Shown here one piece after another: positions 7,860 to 16,648 of a DNA stretch of 64,000 nt. Position 1 is the stretch's first letter. Every line of letters begins with the position of its first letter. The notes beneath the pieces are model-generated. The model had not been told where the DNA came from and did not search any database. It saw only the letters and a program-made list of their open reading frames with translations. The stretch lies in assembly GCF_023667495.1 (NCBI RefSeq), contig NZ_JAMOZL010000004.1, positions 1 to 64,000 of the forward strand. The letters run 5' to 3'. This stretch comes from Dyadobacter sp. MSC1_007 (GTDB lineage: Bacteria; Bacteroidota; Bacteroidia; Cytophagales; Spirosomataceae). The position numbers and the translations under genes were made by a program.

Positions 7860-9011
7860 TTAAAATGAGTGCGGCTCCAAGTGCTCATCTGTTATATATG
7901 CCAGAGGTATTCTAAATACTTGCGAGTTTATGACTACATCTCGATAGGGAAGCCAATATGGAGTTATACCCGGGAGTTTCCGGTTTTTATACAGTTCATT
8001 CAATTCGGCTACGGTATTAGGAAGGGTAAGCTCAGATGGATTGTAAAAAAAAGTGTTGCGGCTTGTGATGTCCGCCTGGGTACCTATTATAGTCCCATAT
8101 TTTGCTGTAATCAACATACCATAGTCAACGCCGCCTCTGAGTAAACTAACGACTACAACAGTTGCTAGAAATTTTTCGGTAAGTCTAAAGTCCTTTTTTG
8201 TGCCGTCCAATTCTTCCTTAACAAAAATGTGATTACTCACTTGAACACCTCCATATGATTGAAAATCAAAGTATTTTGATATTTCAAAGTTTGGTAGATT
8301 GATGTTATTACAGAGGTCAAGTAACCAGGAATAAAAATAGAGAAGCGAATCCTTGCCATACTTTAAAAACCTGACTGTAGAATTTCTATCAAATTCAGAT
8401 GAGTGTATTTGCCTCTCGTTGTTTGCATTCGTGTGAAAAATAATACCCTCATGCAAAACGACAATTAAGTTGGGCCAGTGGCTAGGAGATTGAGTGGATT
8501 CCCATTCTGATAGATTCTTAGCGAGCGATTCCAGAGAGTTATCGGCTACATGGTAGGCAAATATGCACCCAAAGGGCTTTGGGCGTTTTTCGGTCGTTCT
8601 CATTAGCCCCATCGTTTTGTCAATAAAATCGTTTGGTACTAATTTTTTTACTGATTTTATGTTTTCCAGACCTTCCAGAAGTTTACCTTTAGAAAGCTTG
8701 GACTTGACTTCAATGATCCCATATACATGCTCAATTGCATACGCTTGTACAGTTTTCTTGTAAACAAATGGTACACTTTTCAGTTGATCGTAGATGACAA
8801 AATCACTTTGGCATGAGACCTGCTGGTTGAAATTAATGATTTCTCCGCCCCCAACGCCGTACTTCAAGGGCAGTTTACCTTCGACTAAAAATTCTCGAAG
8901 GGCCTCTTCGCGATAATCTCCTACGTTTCCATTATGAGAAAGCTCAGCTGAGATTACGAAATCTTCAAGTAACTGCCCAGAAATTGAAGCAAAAATCTTT
9001 TTAATATCCAT
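7860..9011 (-). CDS. DUF6602 domain protein, nuclease-like fold
   Basis: 383 aa. The N-terminal half matches DUF6602 in pattern: GDYREEALREFL (about 32-43), GVGGGEI, then QSDFVIYD (about 68-75) and YGIIEVKSKLSK (about 96-107). The D...ExK arrangement is that of a PD-(D/E)xK restriction-endonuclease-like fold. Such proteins occur in defence islands, but a specific role is not proven. The C-terminal half is unrecognised. Start ATG 9011; the AbiC-like membrane gene ends 39 bp upstream, so the pair may be cotranscribed. Confidence 0.75.
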   Translation of the reverse strand: MDIKKIFASISGQLLEDFVISAELSHNGNVGDYREEALREFLVEGKLPLKYGVGGGEIINFNQQVSCQSDFVIYDQLKSVPFVYKKTVQAYAIEHVYGIIEVKSKLSKGKLLEGLENIKSVKKLVPNDFIDKTMGLMRTTEKRPKPFGCIFAYHVADNSLESLAKNLSEWESTQSPSHWPNLIVVLHEGIIFHTNANNERQIHSSEFDRNSTVRFLKYGKDSLLYFYSWLLDLCNNINLPNFEISKYFDFQSYGGVQVSNHIFVKEELDGTKKDFRLTEKFLATVVVVSLLRGGVDYGMLITAKYGTIIGTQADITSRNTFFYNPSELTLPNTVAELNELYKNRKLPGITPYWLPYRDVVINSQVFRIPLAYITDEHLEPHSF

Positions 9012-9050
9012 GATCGTAATGATAGAAGGGTGAACGCCTAAAAGGCAGGT

Positions 9051-9716
9051 CTATTCCCTATGATGATGCTCAATAAGGTAGTCGGCCAATAGTCGACTCA
9101 ATGCTCCTCGTTGAGTGGCGAACTCGGTAGAACTTTCTATAAGTTCCGTCCAAATCTGTTTTCTCTCCGCCGCACTTTTTGAAGCCCTCTCCTGGTCACT
9201 TTTAGCGAACGGCTCTGCCGAATTCTCCAGTCTCGTAATCACATCGTTGAGTCCAACTATATCAAAAGTTCCAAGCACTGGAAACAAGTAGAGGTTGGCA
9301 TGGAGAAAAGTACTGAGATCGATTTTGATAAGCCTTAATTTGGACGACGCCGTTTTTGGATCCTCAATTACTGCTGCATGGACACGATCTAGTAATAAGT
9401 TGATCTTTTCAAAACTTCCATGCTGGATCGAATATAGAGCTATTTCCCTTTGTGTCGCTACACCTTTTTCAGCTCGAGAATTCTCAATAACAGCGAGCTG
9501 GTAGGAAATTATCACCAACACTATCACGTTAGCGAACGCAAAAATTGGGTTCAGCAATCCACTAAGATAGTCTCCAAACGCAGCCCAGGCTGTTGCATCG
9601 TTCCAACCTCTGGCAAGCACATAGACTAATACCACAATAACAGAAAAGCATCCACAAATCATTAGAGTAAGGCGAAGAGCAGGCCCTAGCGCTTTCGCAT
9701 TTATGAAATCATTCAT
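9051..9716 (-). CDS. Two-helix membrane protein resembling putative AbiC
   Basis: 221 aa with two N-terminal transmembrane helices (about residues 13-36 and 52-73). The segment FGDYLSGLLNPIFAF between and into the second helix resembles the N-terminus of the putative phage abortive-infection (putAbiC) family. A cytosolic helical C-terminal domain follows. Start ATG 9716. It is upstream of and in the same direction as the DUF6602 gene. A 6-bp hairpin (gttaca/tgtaac, 9770-9785) lies about 55 bp upstream. The family assignment rests on one motif and topology. Confidence 0.6.
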   Translation of the reverse strand: MNDFINAKALGPALRLTLMICGCFSVIVVLVYVLARGWNDATAWAAFGDYLSGLLNPIFAFANVIVLVIISYQLAVIENSRAEKGVATQREIALYSIQHGSFEKINLLLDRVHAAVIEDPKTASSKLRLIKIDLSTFLHANLYLFPVLGTFDIVGLNDVITRLENSAEPFAKSDQERASKSAAERKQIWTELIESSTEFATQRGALSRLLADYLIEHHHRE

Positions 9717-10092
9717 ATCAACACTGAAACAGAGTAAGGTAGGCTCAAATGAAGGCCGAAAACCGCATTGTTACAAATCTGTAACGCCGAAACCTCCAAA
9801 AGTGAATCAATAAAACCTCTAATACGCTGATTTTCAAACAGACGAGCAAGGCAAAAAAATGAAATCTACTCTATTTCGAACATCGCAGCTGACAGCAAAC
9901 TTCATCCATATGAAGATGCATTTACAATGTTTCACTGCTCAGATCATTTTGTAGACAGATTAGCCGTACCAATCAGGGCAGTGTCGGACTGATTTGCTCA
10001 GTGATCACCTAAGTTCAACGGTATTACCCCATTAAGGTACCCGCAACCCCAAAGATCGTCCAAGTCGAGGTTGTGTATCAAATTGTGTAGCA
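9717..10092. other. Island edge without genes
   Basis: About 375 bp between the last island gene and the tRNA terminator. No ORF recognised. It has a small perfect hairpin (gttaca-aatc-tgtaac, 9770-9785) and an AT-rich stretch. If the island integrated at tRNA-Asn, the attachment-site region would be at this side, but I saw no copy of the tRNA 3' end here. Confidence 0.4.
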
Positions 10093-10131
10093 AATAAAAA
10101 AGCACTTACAAGTTTTATCTCGTAAGTGCTT
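10093..10131 (-). terminator. Rho-independent terminator after tRNA-Asn
   Basis: Perfect 10-bp stem aagcacttac (10100-10109) with gtaagtgctt (10122-10131) around a 12-nt loop. On the minus strand it is followed by a T-rich run (plus-strand aaataaaaaa). It lies 10 bp past the tRNA 3' end. Confidence 0.8.
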
Positions 10132-10141
10132 CATTTTCAGG

Positions 10142-10215
10142 CTCCCGAAGTTGGGCTCGAACCAACGACCCTCTGATTAACAGTCAGATGCTCTAACCGG
10201 CTGAGCTATTCAGGA
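10142..10215 (-). tRNA. tRNA-Asn (anticodon GTT)
   Basis: 74-nt cloverleaf on the minus strand. The 7-bp acceptor stem TCCTGAA/TTCGGGA includes one G-U pair. The anticodon loop CTGTTAA gives GTT, and GGTTCGAGCCC-type T-arm bases are present. Discriminator base is G and CCA is not encoded. The 3' end faces the accessory island, the orientation expected if the gene served as an integration site. Confidence 0.96.
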
Positions 10216-10301
10216 ATCTTTATCCGGTTGTTGTACTCGAATACTGGTGCAAATGTAAGAATTCAATTAATATAGCGCAAGTGTAAATTTCAAAAAATTT
10301 A

Positions 10302-10583
10302 TCAGGCCTGCACCTTCCCGAGTATTAACTCCTTGACTTTCTTGGCATCTCCCTTCGTAAAATTATTGATAATAATTTCCGGACGCATCCGAGGAATTAC
10401 CCTGATCGTGGAGAAGAATACGCCACTTTCTATTTCCACTCCTGAAATGTCTGTATAGAAAACAAAGTTATCTGTGCTCCTGAATAATTTTCTTACTTTG
10501 AATGTTACGCCCTTTTCTCCGAATGTTACTTCGTCAGGAAAAAACGGGTTCATCAGCCCACTGGCGCTAAATCGTTCGCTCAT
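10302..10583 (-). CDS. Small conserved hypothetical, PH-like strand-rich
   Basis: 93 aa, strand-rich with a C-terminal helix (KGDAKKVKELILGK). The pattern VTFGEKGVTFKVRKLFRS...FYTDISGVEIESG resembles small bacterial PH-like proteins, but I cannot name the family. Start ATG 10583, 24 bp after the rsmG stop, so it is probably cotranscribed with rsmG. Base composition is less AT-rich than the island, suggesting the core chromosome resumes here. Confidence 0.6.
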   Translation of the reverse strand: MSERFSASGLMNPFFPDEVTFGEKGVTFKVRKLFRSTDNFVFYTDISGVEIESGVFFSTIRVIPRMRPEIIINNFTKGDAKKVKELILGKVQA

Positions 10584-10607
10584 ATGATTAGGTTATTTAA
10601 AATTGCA

Positions 10608-11228
10608 TTACAAAGGTACGTATACCACTTTCTTGGTTTCAAAGAATTCTTCCGTAAAAAAGCCCGAAAGCTCATAAATGCGGGCCTTCTGGGTCAGCTC
10701 TGAGAGTTCTTCGGCGAGGTCCCCGCCTTTCAGGTATAAAATCCCGTTCCTGAGCTCGTGGAATGAGTTGCGGTTGATGTTCTTTTTAACCCACCCCACA
10801 AACGGCAGCATCCGGGTCACAGCCCTGCTCACCACAAATTCATAGCTGTCGTCCAACTTTTCGGCGCGAACCTGTTCCGCCCTTACATTGTCGAGGCCCA
10901 GCGCTTGTGCGATTTCCTGCACGACCCGTATTTTTTTGCCGATACTGTCCACCAGGTGAAATTGCGCCTCTGGAAACATAATGGCCAGTGGAATACCGGG
11001 AAAGCCTCCTCCGGTCCCAACATCAAGCACGGTGGTTCCGGCCTTGAAAGGCTGGACTTTCGCAATCCCGAGCGAATGCAAAATGTGCCTCTCGTACAAA
11101 GTATCAATGTCCTGTCTCGAAATCACATTGACACGGGTATTCCAGTATTGATACAGTTCGCCCATTTGGCCAAACTTGTCATACTGCTCCTGAGTAAGTT
11201 CCGGAAAATATTTATGGATCAATTCCAT
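10608..11228 (-). CDS. rsmG: 16S rRNA m7G527 methyltransferase RsmG
   Basis: 206 aa SAM-dependent methyltransferase that modifies G527 of 16S rRNA. The N-terminal helical part is followed by the SAM-binding motif VLDVGTGGGFPGIPLAI (about 67-83), then FHLVDSIGKKIRVVQ and the conserved VSRAV. Length is normal. It starts at ATG 11228, overlapping the end of the upstream glycosyltransferase gene by 10 bp, so the two are coupled. Confidence 0.95.
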   Translation of the reverse strand: MELIHKYFPELTQEQYDKFGQMGELYQYWNTRVNVISRQDIDTLYERHILHSLGIAKVQPFKAGTTVLDVGTGGGFPGIPLAIMFPEAQFHLVDSIGKKIRVVQEIAQALGLDNVRAEQVRAEKLDDSYEFVVSRAVTRMLPFVGWVKKNINRNSFHELRNGILYLKGGDLAEELSELTQKARIYELSGFFTEEFFETKKVVYVPL

Positions 11229-12400
11229 GATTTACGGGGTTTTCGTCTCGTCATGGTCAAAATCCCGAAAACGAGGTAATAAATAAAAAGTGCAAAATCC
11301 ATGAACAAAAAGCTGAACCACTCCACAGTTTTGTCAAGCTTGATATTAATGATAATCAAAAGGAACCACTGGATAATCCATCTTGCCCCGAAAACGACAC
11401 CGAGGGATTGAAGTAACAGCATATCCTTTGTAACTAAGCCGTAAGCCAGCGTCGCTAATCCCAGTACCCAGGTCGCCATATGGCTTCCCGACAACATCCC
11501 GAGCATTACTTTATTCCTGAATTTATAAAAACGGCTTACCGAAATATGACGTCGTTTCTGCCGGAACCAGTCTTTCCAACTCGTCTTGGGCACAGAATAA
11601 ACAAATGAATCCTCTTCTATAGATATGGTTGTATTGGAGCCCGTCGATACTTCATTTAAAAAGATATCGTCGTCGCCACCGAAGACGTGCTTATGGGTGT
11701 AAAAACCCTTATTGGCAAAAAACACCGAACGCTTATATAATATGTTGCGCCCCACGCCCATGTAGGTAAGCCCCGCGAGTGCAAACGACAGATATTGAAC
11801 GGCCGCATAGAAGGTCTCACAACGGATAAACCAGTTCAGTAATCCTTTCTGCCTCATATATGGAGAAAAACCAAGCACAATATCCTTGTCTTCGTTTACC
11901 CTGGACGTCATCGCAGTGATCCAATGGTTAGAAGAAGGGCGGCAATCGGCGTCGGTCATCAATGCGATGGGGTATCTGGCCTTTTTCATACCCACCGTCA
12001 GTGCATATTTCTTCGGAGTTACATGGTCAAACTGATCATTAATGCGGATATATCGGATATGCGTCCATCCGTTGATATTTTCGCGGATGTATTCTTCGCT
12101 CCCATCGTCGGAACGGTCATCGAGCAGGATCACTTCAAATTCCGGGTATTCCTGTGCGTCGAGGAGGGGTATGAGCTCTGTCAGATTCTCCCTTTCATTC
12201 CAGGCACACACCAACACGGTAACCCCAGGCATTGCATTGCCATAGTTGGCCCCTTTTCCGTAAAATGCCAGTCTGGTAAAAAAGAAGAGATAATAGAATA
12301 ACTGAACGGCTACAAACGCTCCTAGCGCATAGAGTAAATAATCGGCCACAATAGAAGAGAGGTGTAAAATTTTTCCATATTCATGCAAATATACTGTCAT
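11219..12400 (-). CDS. Membrane family-2 glycosyltransferase
   Basis: 393 aa inverting GT2 enzyme. One N-terminal transmembrane helix (about 20-42) precedes the GT-A domain: VTVLVCAWNERENL, ILLDDRSDDGS, TDADCRP (metal-binding DxD), and GGDDDIFLNE with RQKRRHIS as the acceptor/active-site block (a Q/RxxRW variant). About three C-terminal helices follow. Topology resembles processive or lipid-linked transferases. Its substrate is unknown. It is divergent from tgt and overlaps rsmG. Confidence 0.88.
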   Translation of the reverse strand: MTVYLHEYGKILHLSSIVADYLLYALGAFVAVQLFYYLFFFTRLAFYGKGANYGNAMPGVTVLVCAWNERENLTELIPLLDAQEYPEFEVILLDDRSDDGSEEYIRENINGWTHIRYIRINDQFDHVTPKKYALTVGMKKARYPIALMTDADCRPSSNHWITAMTSRVNEDKDIVLGFSPYMRQKGLLNWFIRCETFYAAVQYLSFALAGLTYMGVGRNILYKRSVFFANKGFYTHKHVFGGDDDIFLNEVSTGSNTTISIEEDSFVYSVPKTSWKDWFRQKRRHISVSRFYKFRNKVMLGMLSGSHMATWVLGLATLAYGLVTKDMLLLQSLGVVFGARWIIQWFLLIIINIKLDKTVEWFSFLFMDFALFIYYLVFGILTMTRRKPRKSWN

Positions 12401-12460
12401 TGTCAGGAATGTTCGAGACGATACTCCTATTTTTGCACATCAGCAATTTAAAACCTTTTA

Positions 12461-13594
12461 ATGAAGTTTACGCTACAAGTCGAAGATCCCCATTCGAAAG
12501 CACGGGCCGGAGTGATAGAAACGGATCATGGGGTGATTCAGACACCTATTTTTATGCCGGTAGGTACTGCCGGAACGGTGAAAGCCGTACACCAGCGCGA
12601 ATTAAAAGAGGACGTTAAGGCCCAGATCATACTGGGAAACACCTACCATTTATACCTCCGTCCTGGACTCGATATCATAGAAAAAGCAGGTGGGTTACAC
12701 GCTTTCAACGGATGGGACCGCCCCATTCTGACCGACAGCGGCGGTTACCAGGTGTATTCACTCGCTGGAACCGGCCGCAAGATCAATGAAGAAGGTGTGG
12801 TATTTAAGTCACACATTGACGGCGGCGTACACACCTTTACACCCGAAAATGTCATGGATATTCAGCGGACAATCGGCGCTGACATCATCATGGCGTTCGA
12901 TGAGTGCACGCCCTATCCGTGCGACTACGGCTATGCCCGTAAATCCATGGACATGACGCACCGCTGGTTACTGCGCTGTTGCGCAAGATTTGACAACACG
13001 CAGCCGCATTACGGGCATAGCCAGACACTCTTTCCGATCGTGCAAGGGAGCGTATATAAGGACTTAAGAAAACAATCTGCCGAGTTTATTGCTTCCTGCG
13101 AACGAGAGGGCAATGCGATAGGAGGCCTGTCGGTAGGCGAACCGGCCGAGATTATGTATGAACTTACCGAAGTAGTTTGTGATATCTTGCCGAAAGACAA
13201 ACCCCGTTACCTGATGGGCGTCGGCACGCCTGCCAATATACTTGAATGCATTTCACTGGGTGTCGACATGTTCGATTGTGTAATGCCCACAAGGAACGCA
13301 CGGAATGGCATGATTTTTACTACGGAAGGCATTATCAACATCCGCAATGAAAAGTGGAAGGATGATTTGTCACCGATAGACGCAGGGCTGGGGGGATACG
13401 TTAGTACATTTTATAGTAAGGCGTATCTGAGGCATCTGGTCAAATCGGGAGAAATGCTCGGAGCGCAGATCGCAAGTATCCATAACCTGACTTTCTATTT
13501 GTGGCTGGTTAACAGTGCGAGAGAGAAAATAATCGAAGGAACTTTCGCGTCATGGAAGAAAGAAATGGAAAAAAAATTAATACAACGGCTTTGA
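12461..13594 (+). CDS. tgt: tRNA-guanine transglycosylase
   Basis: 377 aa enzyme exchanging G34 for preQ1 in tRNAs with GUN anticodons. Clear motifs: ILTDSGGYQVYSL (nucleophile/substrate Asp region), DECTPYPCDY, GGLSVGEP, MGVGTP and CVMPTRNARNG. The C-terminal zinc site differs: where many family members have CxCxxC between LDP and YLRHL, this protein reads DAGLGGYVSTFYSKAYLRHL. All three Cys are therefore missing, while the later His of SIHNL remains. The start ATG 12461 gives normal length. It is divergently transcribed from the GT2 gene. Confidence 0.96.
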   Translation: MKFTLQVEDPHSKARAGVIETDHGVIQTPIFMPVGTAGTVKAVHQRELKEDVKAQIILGNTYHLYLRPGLDIIEKAGGLHAFNGWDRPILTDSGGYQVYSLAGTGRKINEEGVVFKSHIDGGVHTFTPENVMDIQRTIGADIIMAFDECTPYPCDYGYARKSMDMTHRWLLRCCARFDNTQPHYGHSQTLFPIVQGSVYKDLRKQSAEFIASCEREGNAIGGLSVGEPAEIMYELTEVVCDILPKDKPRYLMGVGTPANILECISLGVDMFDCVMPTRNARNGMIFTTEGIINIRNEKWKDDLSPIDAGLGGYVSTFYSKAYLRHLVKSGEMLGAQIASIHNLTFYLWLVNSAREKIIEGTFASWKKEMEKKLIQRL

Positions 13595-13672
13595 AAGTTC
13601 AAAAAAGGAGGTTTCTTTCGGGTAAATTTTGAATTAAATATCAGGAAAGTTTTCCATTTGTATCAACTTCGG

Positions 13673-13703
13673 TTGATTAAATGATATTGTTAACCTATTT
13701 TTG
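13673..13703 (+). promoter_or_regulatory. Bacteroidota-type promoter for the OmpA gene
   Basis: A TTG (-33 element, 13673-13675), a 20-nt spacer and TATTTTTG (13696-13703), matching the TAnnTTTG -7 consensus known for Bacteroidetes primary sigma factor. It implies a 5' leader of roughly 110 nt before the ATG at 13821. Confidence 0.45.
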
Positions 13704-13820
13704 TGCGCACTAGGCATTTGGTTAATGTTACGATTGGCCGTGAAATAAAATATATAACTTTACTCATAAATTGACTATAGATCAATCCTAGTTAATCTTA
13801 ATAACGCTAACTTGAATAGT

Positions 13821-15275
13821 ATGAAAAAAGTATCCCAGTTGATTGGTTCGTTTGCATTGGGGGCGATGATGGCGCTGCCTTCATTCGCACAACCACTAGT
13901 GCAACCGAATTCTCCGGATTACAATCCTAAAGCAACTTATGATGGCCCTTACAAATTGAACACCTGGTCAATTTCCGCACACATCGGTCCATCCATGTTT
14001 TTTGGCGACTTAAGAGAGTATGATTTCTGGCCTGTGACCAAAACATCTTCTGACAGCCACAAAGAATCCGGAACTTTTCAAGGAGGCCTGACTTTAAACA
14101 AACAACTTTCATACTTGTTTGGCGCCCGTCTGGATGCTTCTCTTGGTAACCTGAGAGGTATGAAACGTCGTAGCTACAATCGTTACTTTGAAGGCAATTA
14201 CTTCGATGTTTCTGTTGCAGGAACCGTTAACTTGAAAGGTCTTTTAATGGGGCCTAACAAAATGAAGCGTTGGAAAGTTGATGCGTATGTAGGTATAGGA
14301 CAAGTGTTCTATGATGCAACCGCTTATGATATCACCGGTGGTATCAAGCTTCGTGAAACTGGTAACATGAATGACTGGATCGTTCCAACAGGATTGAACA
14401 TCAACTACGAAGTAACACCGAGAATCGATATCGGTCTTGATTTCCGCTTGAACCACACCAACTCTGACTACATCGACGCTACTTATGGCGGTGACTATGA
14501 CAGAACTCCTGGCAGCTTTGTGATCGCAGATCAGAAGACTTCACGCAAAGGAAATTCTGAATTGGACAGCTACGGTTACGGATCGGTTCAGGTAACATAC
14601 AAATTGGGCAAGAAACCACTTAAAGTTCAGAAAGTTGACGGCAAGTGGGATTACAAACCAGAAGAGGGCGGATACTATCACCTGCGTTATACAGACCCAC
14701 GTGTACTGGTTAAGCCTCCAAAAATCCTTACATTGGAAGAAATGGACTCAGTTGCAAAAGCAAACCGTCCAAAAGATATCGACCCAAGATTGTTGCTTGA
14801 TACAGACGGTGACGGTGTTTCGGACTTCTTCGATAAAGAGCCTAATTCACCAGCAGGAAGCATTGTTGACGGTAGCGGTCGCGTTCTTGACTTCGACTCT
14901 TATGTGAAAAACGCACTGGCAACAGGCGCAGCTTGCAGCGAGATCTTTGCAAACGTATCGTTCGACACCGACAAAAACGTGATCAAACCTGAATTCCAGG
15001 AAATGCTTAAAAACGTAGCAGCGTTGATGAACAAAAACGGATGCCGTCTGCAATTGGCAGGACATACTGACCGTCGCGCTTCTGACCGCTACAACGTGGC
15101 ACTTTCACGTCGCCGTGTGGATGCAGTGAAAAACTACCTGATCAACGAAGCTGGTCTGACAGACCCAAGCAAAGTGATCGTAGACTACTTCGGATCGTTT
15201 AAACCAATCGCTGACAGCGCAACCCGCACAGGCTTGCAGAAAAACCGTCGCGTAGAACTTAAACTTCTTCCTTAA
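13821..15275 (+). CDS. OmpA-family outer membrane protein
   Basis: 484 aa, with a signal peptide ending near SFAQ. An N-terminal beta-barrel of about 250 residues is followed by a TSP3-like acidic linker DTDGDGVSDFFDKEP. The C-terminal OmpA peptidoglycan-binding domain contains FDTDKNVIKPEF, AGHTDRRASDRYN and LSRRRVDAVKNYL. It anchors the outer membrane to peptidoglycan. The ATG at 13821 is chosen because the TTG at 13812 would add three residues before the signal peptide. It is monocistronic, with its own promoter and strong terminator, consistent with high expression. Confidence 0.95.
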   Translation: MKKVSQLIGSFALGAMMALPSFAQPLVQPNSPDYNPKATYDGPYKLNTWSISAHIGPSMFFGDLREYDFWPVTKTSSDSHKESGTFQGGLTLNKQLSYLFGARLDASLGNLRGMKRRSYNRYFEGNYFDVSVAGTVNLKGLLMGPNKMKRWKVDAYVGIGQVFYDATAYDITGGIKLRETGNMNDWIVPTGLNINYEVTPRIDIGLDFRLNHTNSDYIDATYGGDYDRTPGSFVIADQKTSRKGNSELDSYGYGSVQVTYKLGKKPLKVQKVDGKWDYKPEEGGYYHLRYTDPRVLVKPPKILTLEEMDSVAKANRPKDIDPRLLLDTDGDGVSDFFDKEPNSPAGSIVDGSGRVLDFDSYVKNALATGAACSEIFANVSFDTDKNVIKPEFQEMLKNVAALMNKNGCRLQLAGHTDRRASDRYNVALSRRRVDAVKNYLINEAGLTDPSKVIVDYFGSFKPIADSATRTGLQKNRRVELKLLP

Positions 15276-15292
15276 TAGTTTAAGAAAGGACA

Positions 15293-15329
15293 AAAAGAGA
15301 AAGGCTCCCGACGGGAGCCTTTCTCTTTT
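15293..15329 (+). terminator. Strong rho-independent terminator after OmpA gene
   Basis: A perfect 17-bp stem (15293-15309 with 15313-15329) and a 3-nt loop. The stem begins with A4 and ends with T4, so it could also act in the reverse direction. Confidence 0.9.
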
Positions 15330-15394
15330 CAATGCACCTATATTTATAATCTGACAATTAGCCACATCATAACTTAACGTAAGCAAGGGAATTA

Positions 15395-16501
15395 ATGAAA
15401 CAATACGATTATCTGATAGTAGGTGCAGGCCTTTGGGGATCGGTATTTGCGCATGAAGCCACCAAAAGAGGAAAGAAATGCCTTGTTATTGACCGCAGGG
15501 ACCACATCGGAGGCAATGTATACTGTGAAAACGTAGAAGGTATCAATGTACACAAATATGGCGCGCACATTTTCCATACCAACGACAAGGATGTCTGGGA
15601 CTATGTGAATTCCTTTGTTGAGTTTAACCGGTACACCAACTCCCCCGTAGCCAATTACAAGGGCGAACTTTACAATCTTCCGTTCAATATGAATACCTTC
15701 TACCAGCTGTGGAAGGTTCGGACTCCGGAAGAAGCCAAAGAAAAAATTCGCAAGCAGGTCGAGGAGGCCGGTATCACTAACCCTCAAAACCTGGAAGAAC
15801 AAGCCATTTCGCTGGTTGGTACCGACATTTACGAAAAGCTGATCAAAGCTTACACCGAGAAGCAATGGGGAAGAAAAGCAACCGAATTGCCTGCTTTCAT
15901 CATAAAACGACTTCCCGTTCGCTTCACGTTTGACAACAATTACTTTAACGATAAATACCAGGGCATTCCGATCGGCGGCTATAACAAACTGACCGAAGGC
16001 TTGCTCAAAGGCGTTGATGTGCGTCTGGGCGTCGATTTTTTCAAAGAAAGAGAAACGCTGGCGGACCTTGCCGAAACAACTGTTTACACCGGCCCAATCG
16101 ACGAATACTTCAACTTCCGTTTCGGCCAGCTCGAATACCGCAGTCTGCGTTTTGATAACCAGCTACTTGACCAGGAAAACTACCAGGGAAATGCTGTTGT
16201 GAACTATACCGACGGAGAAACGCCGTACACGAGGATCATCGAACACAAGCATTTCGAATTTGGAACGCAGCCGAAAACAGTCATTACACACGAGTATCCG
16301 CAGGAATGGGTGAAAGGAGCGGAGCCATATTATCCCGTTAACGACGACAAGAATACCGCTGTTTTCGACCAATATAAAGGACTTGCAGCGGAAGAACCCA
16401 ACGTTATCTTCGGCGGCCGATTAGCTGAATATCGCTATTACGACATGCATCAGGTTGTAGCTTCTGCGCTGAAAAAAGTGCGGGTACACTTCGATTCGTA
16501 A
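15395..16501 (+). CDS. glf: UDP-galactopyranose mutase
   Basis: 368 aa flavoenzyme that converts UDP-galactopyranose to UDP-galactofuranose for surface glycans. The N-terminal FAD-binding motif is IVGAGLWGSVFA, followed by DRRDHIGGN and GAHIFHT, which are typical of Glf. The C-terminal GGRLAEYRYYDMHQV motif completes the flavin site. Length is normal. It has its own terminator and lies directly before the polysaccharide operon, to which it probably supplies a sugar donor. Confidence 0.95.
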   Translation: MKQYDYLIVGAGLWGSVFAHEATKRGKKCLVIDRRDHIGGNVYCENVEGINVHKYGAHIFHTNDKDVWDYVNSFVEFNRYTNSPVANYKGELYNLPFNMNTFYQLWKVRTPEEAKEKIRKQVEEAGITNPQNLEEQAISLVGTDIYEKLIKAYTEKQWGRKATELPAFIIKRLPVRFTFDNNYFNDKYQGIPIGGYNKLTEGLLKGVDVRLGVDFFKERETLADLAETTVYTGPIDEYFNFRFGQLEYRSLRFDNQLLDQENYQGNAVVNYTDGETPYTRIIEHKHFEFGTQPKTVITHEYPQEWVKGAEPYYPVNDDKNTAVFDQYKGLAAEEPNVIFGGRLAEYRYYDMHQVVASALKKVRVHFDS

Positions 16502-16516
16502 TTTTATTTTTAACTG

Positions 16517-16554
16517 AAAAATCCCTGTTCCAACCAAAGGAGCAGGGATTTTTT
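16517..16554 (+). terminator. Terminator after glf
   Basis: aaaaatccctgttcc (16517-16531) pairs with ggagcagggattttt (16539-16553), a 15-bp stem with one G-U pair and a 7-nt loop, followed by a T-run. Confidence 0.85.
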
Positions 16555-16648
16555 GCTTTTTAAGGATTACGCAAAAAAATATTTACAAAAAACGCGTTAC
16601 CTAATTTACAAGCCTGCGTCTAAAACATACGAACCTACCTCGTATGCA

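Noticed and set aside
9717..10141. Possible attachment-site direct repeat of the tRNA-Asn 3' end
   Set aside because: I looked for a copy of the tRNA 3' segment in 1-10141 by eye and saw none, so no att site is annotated.
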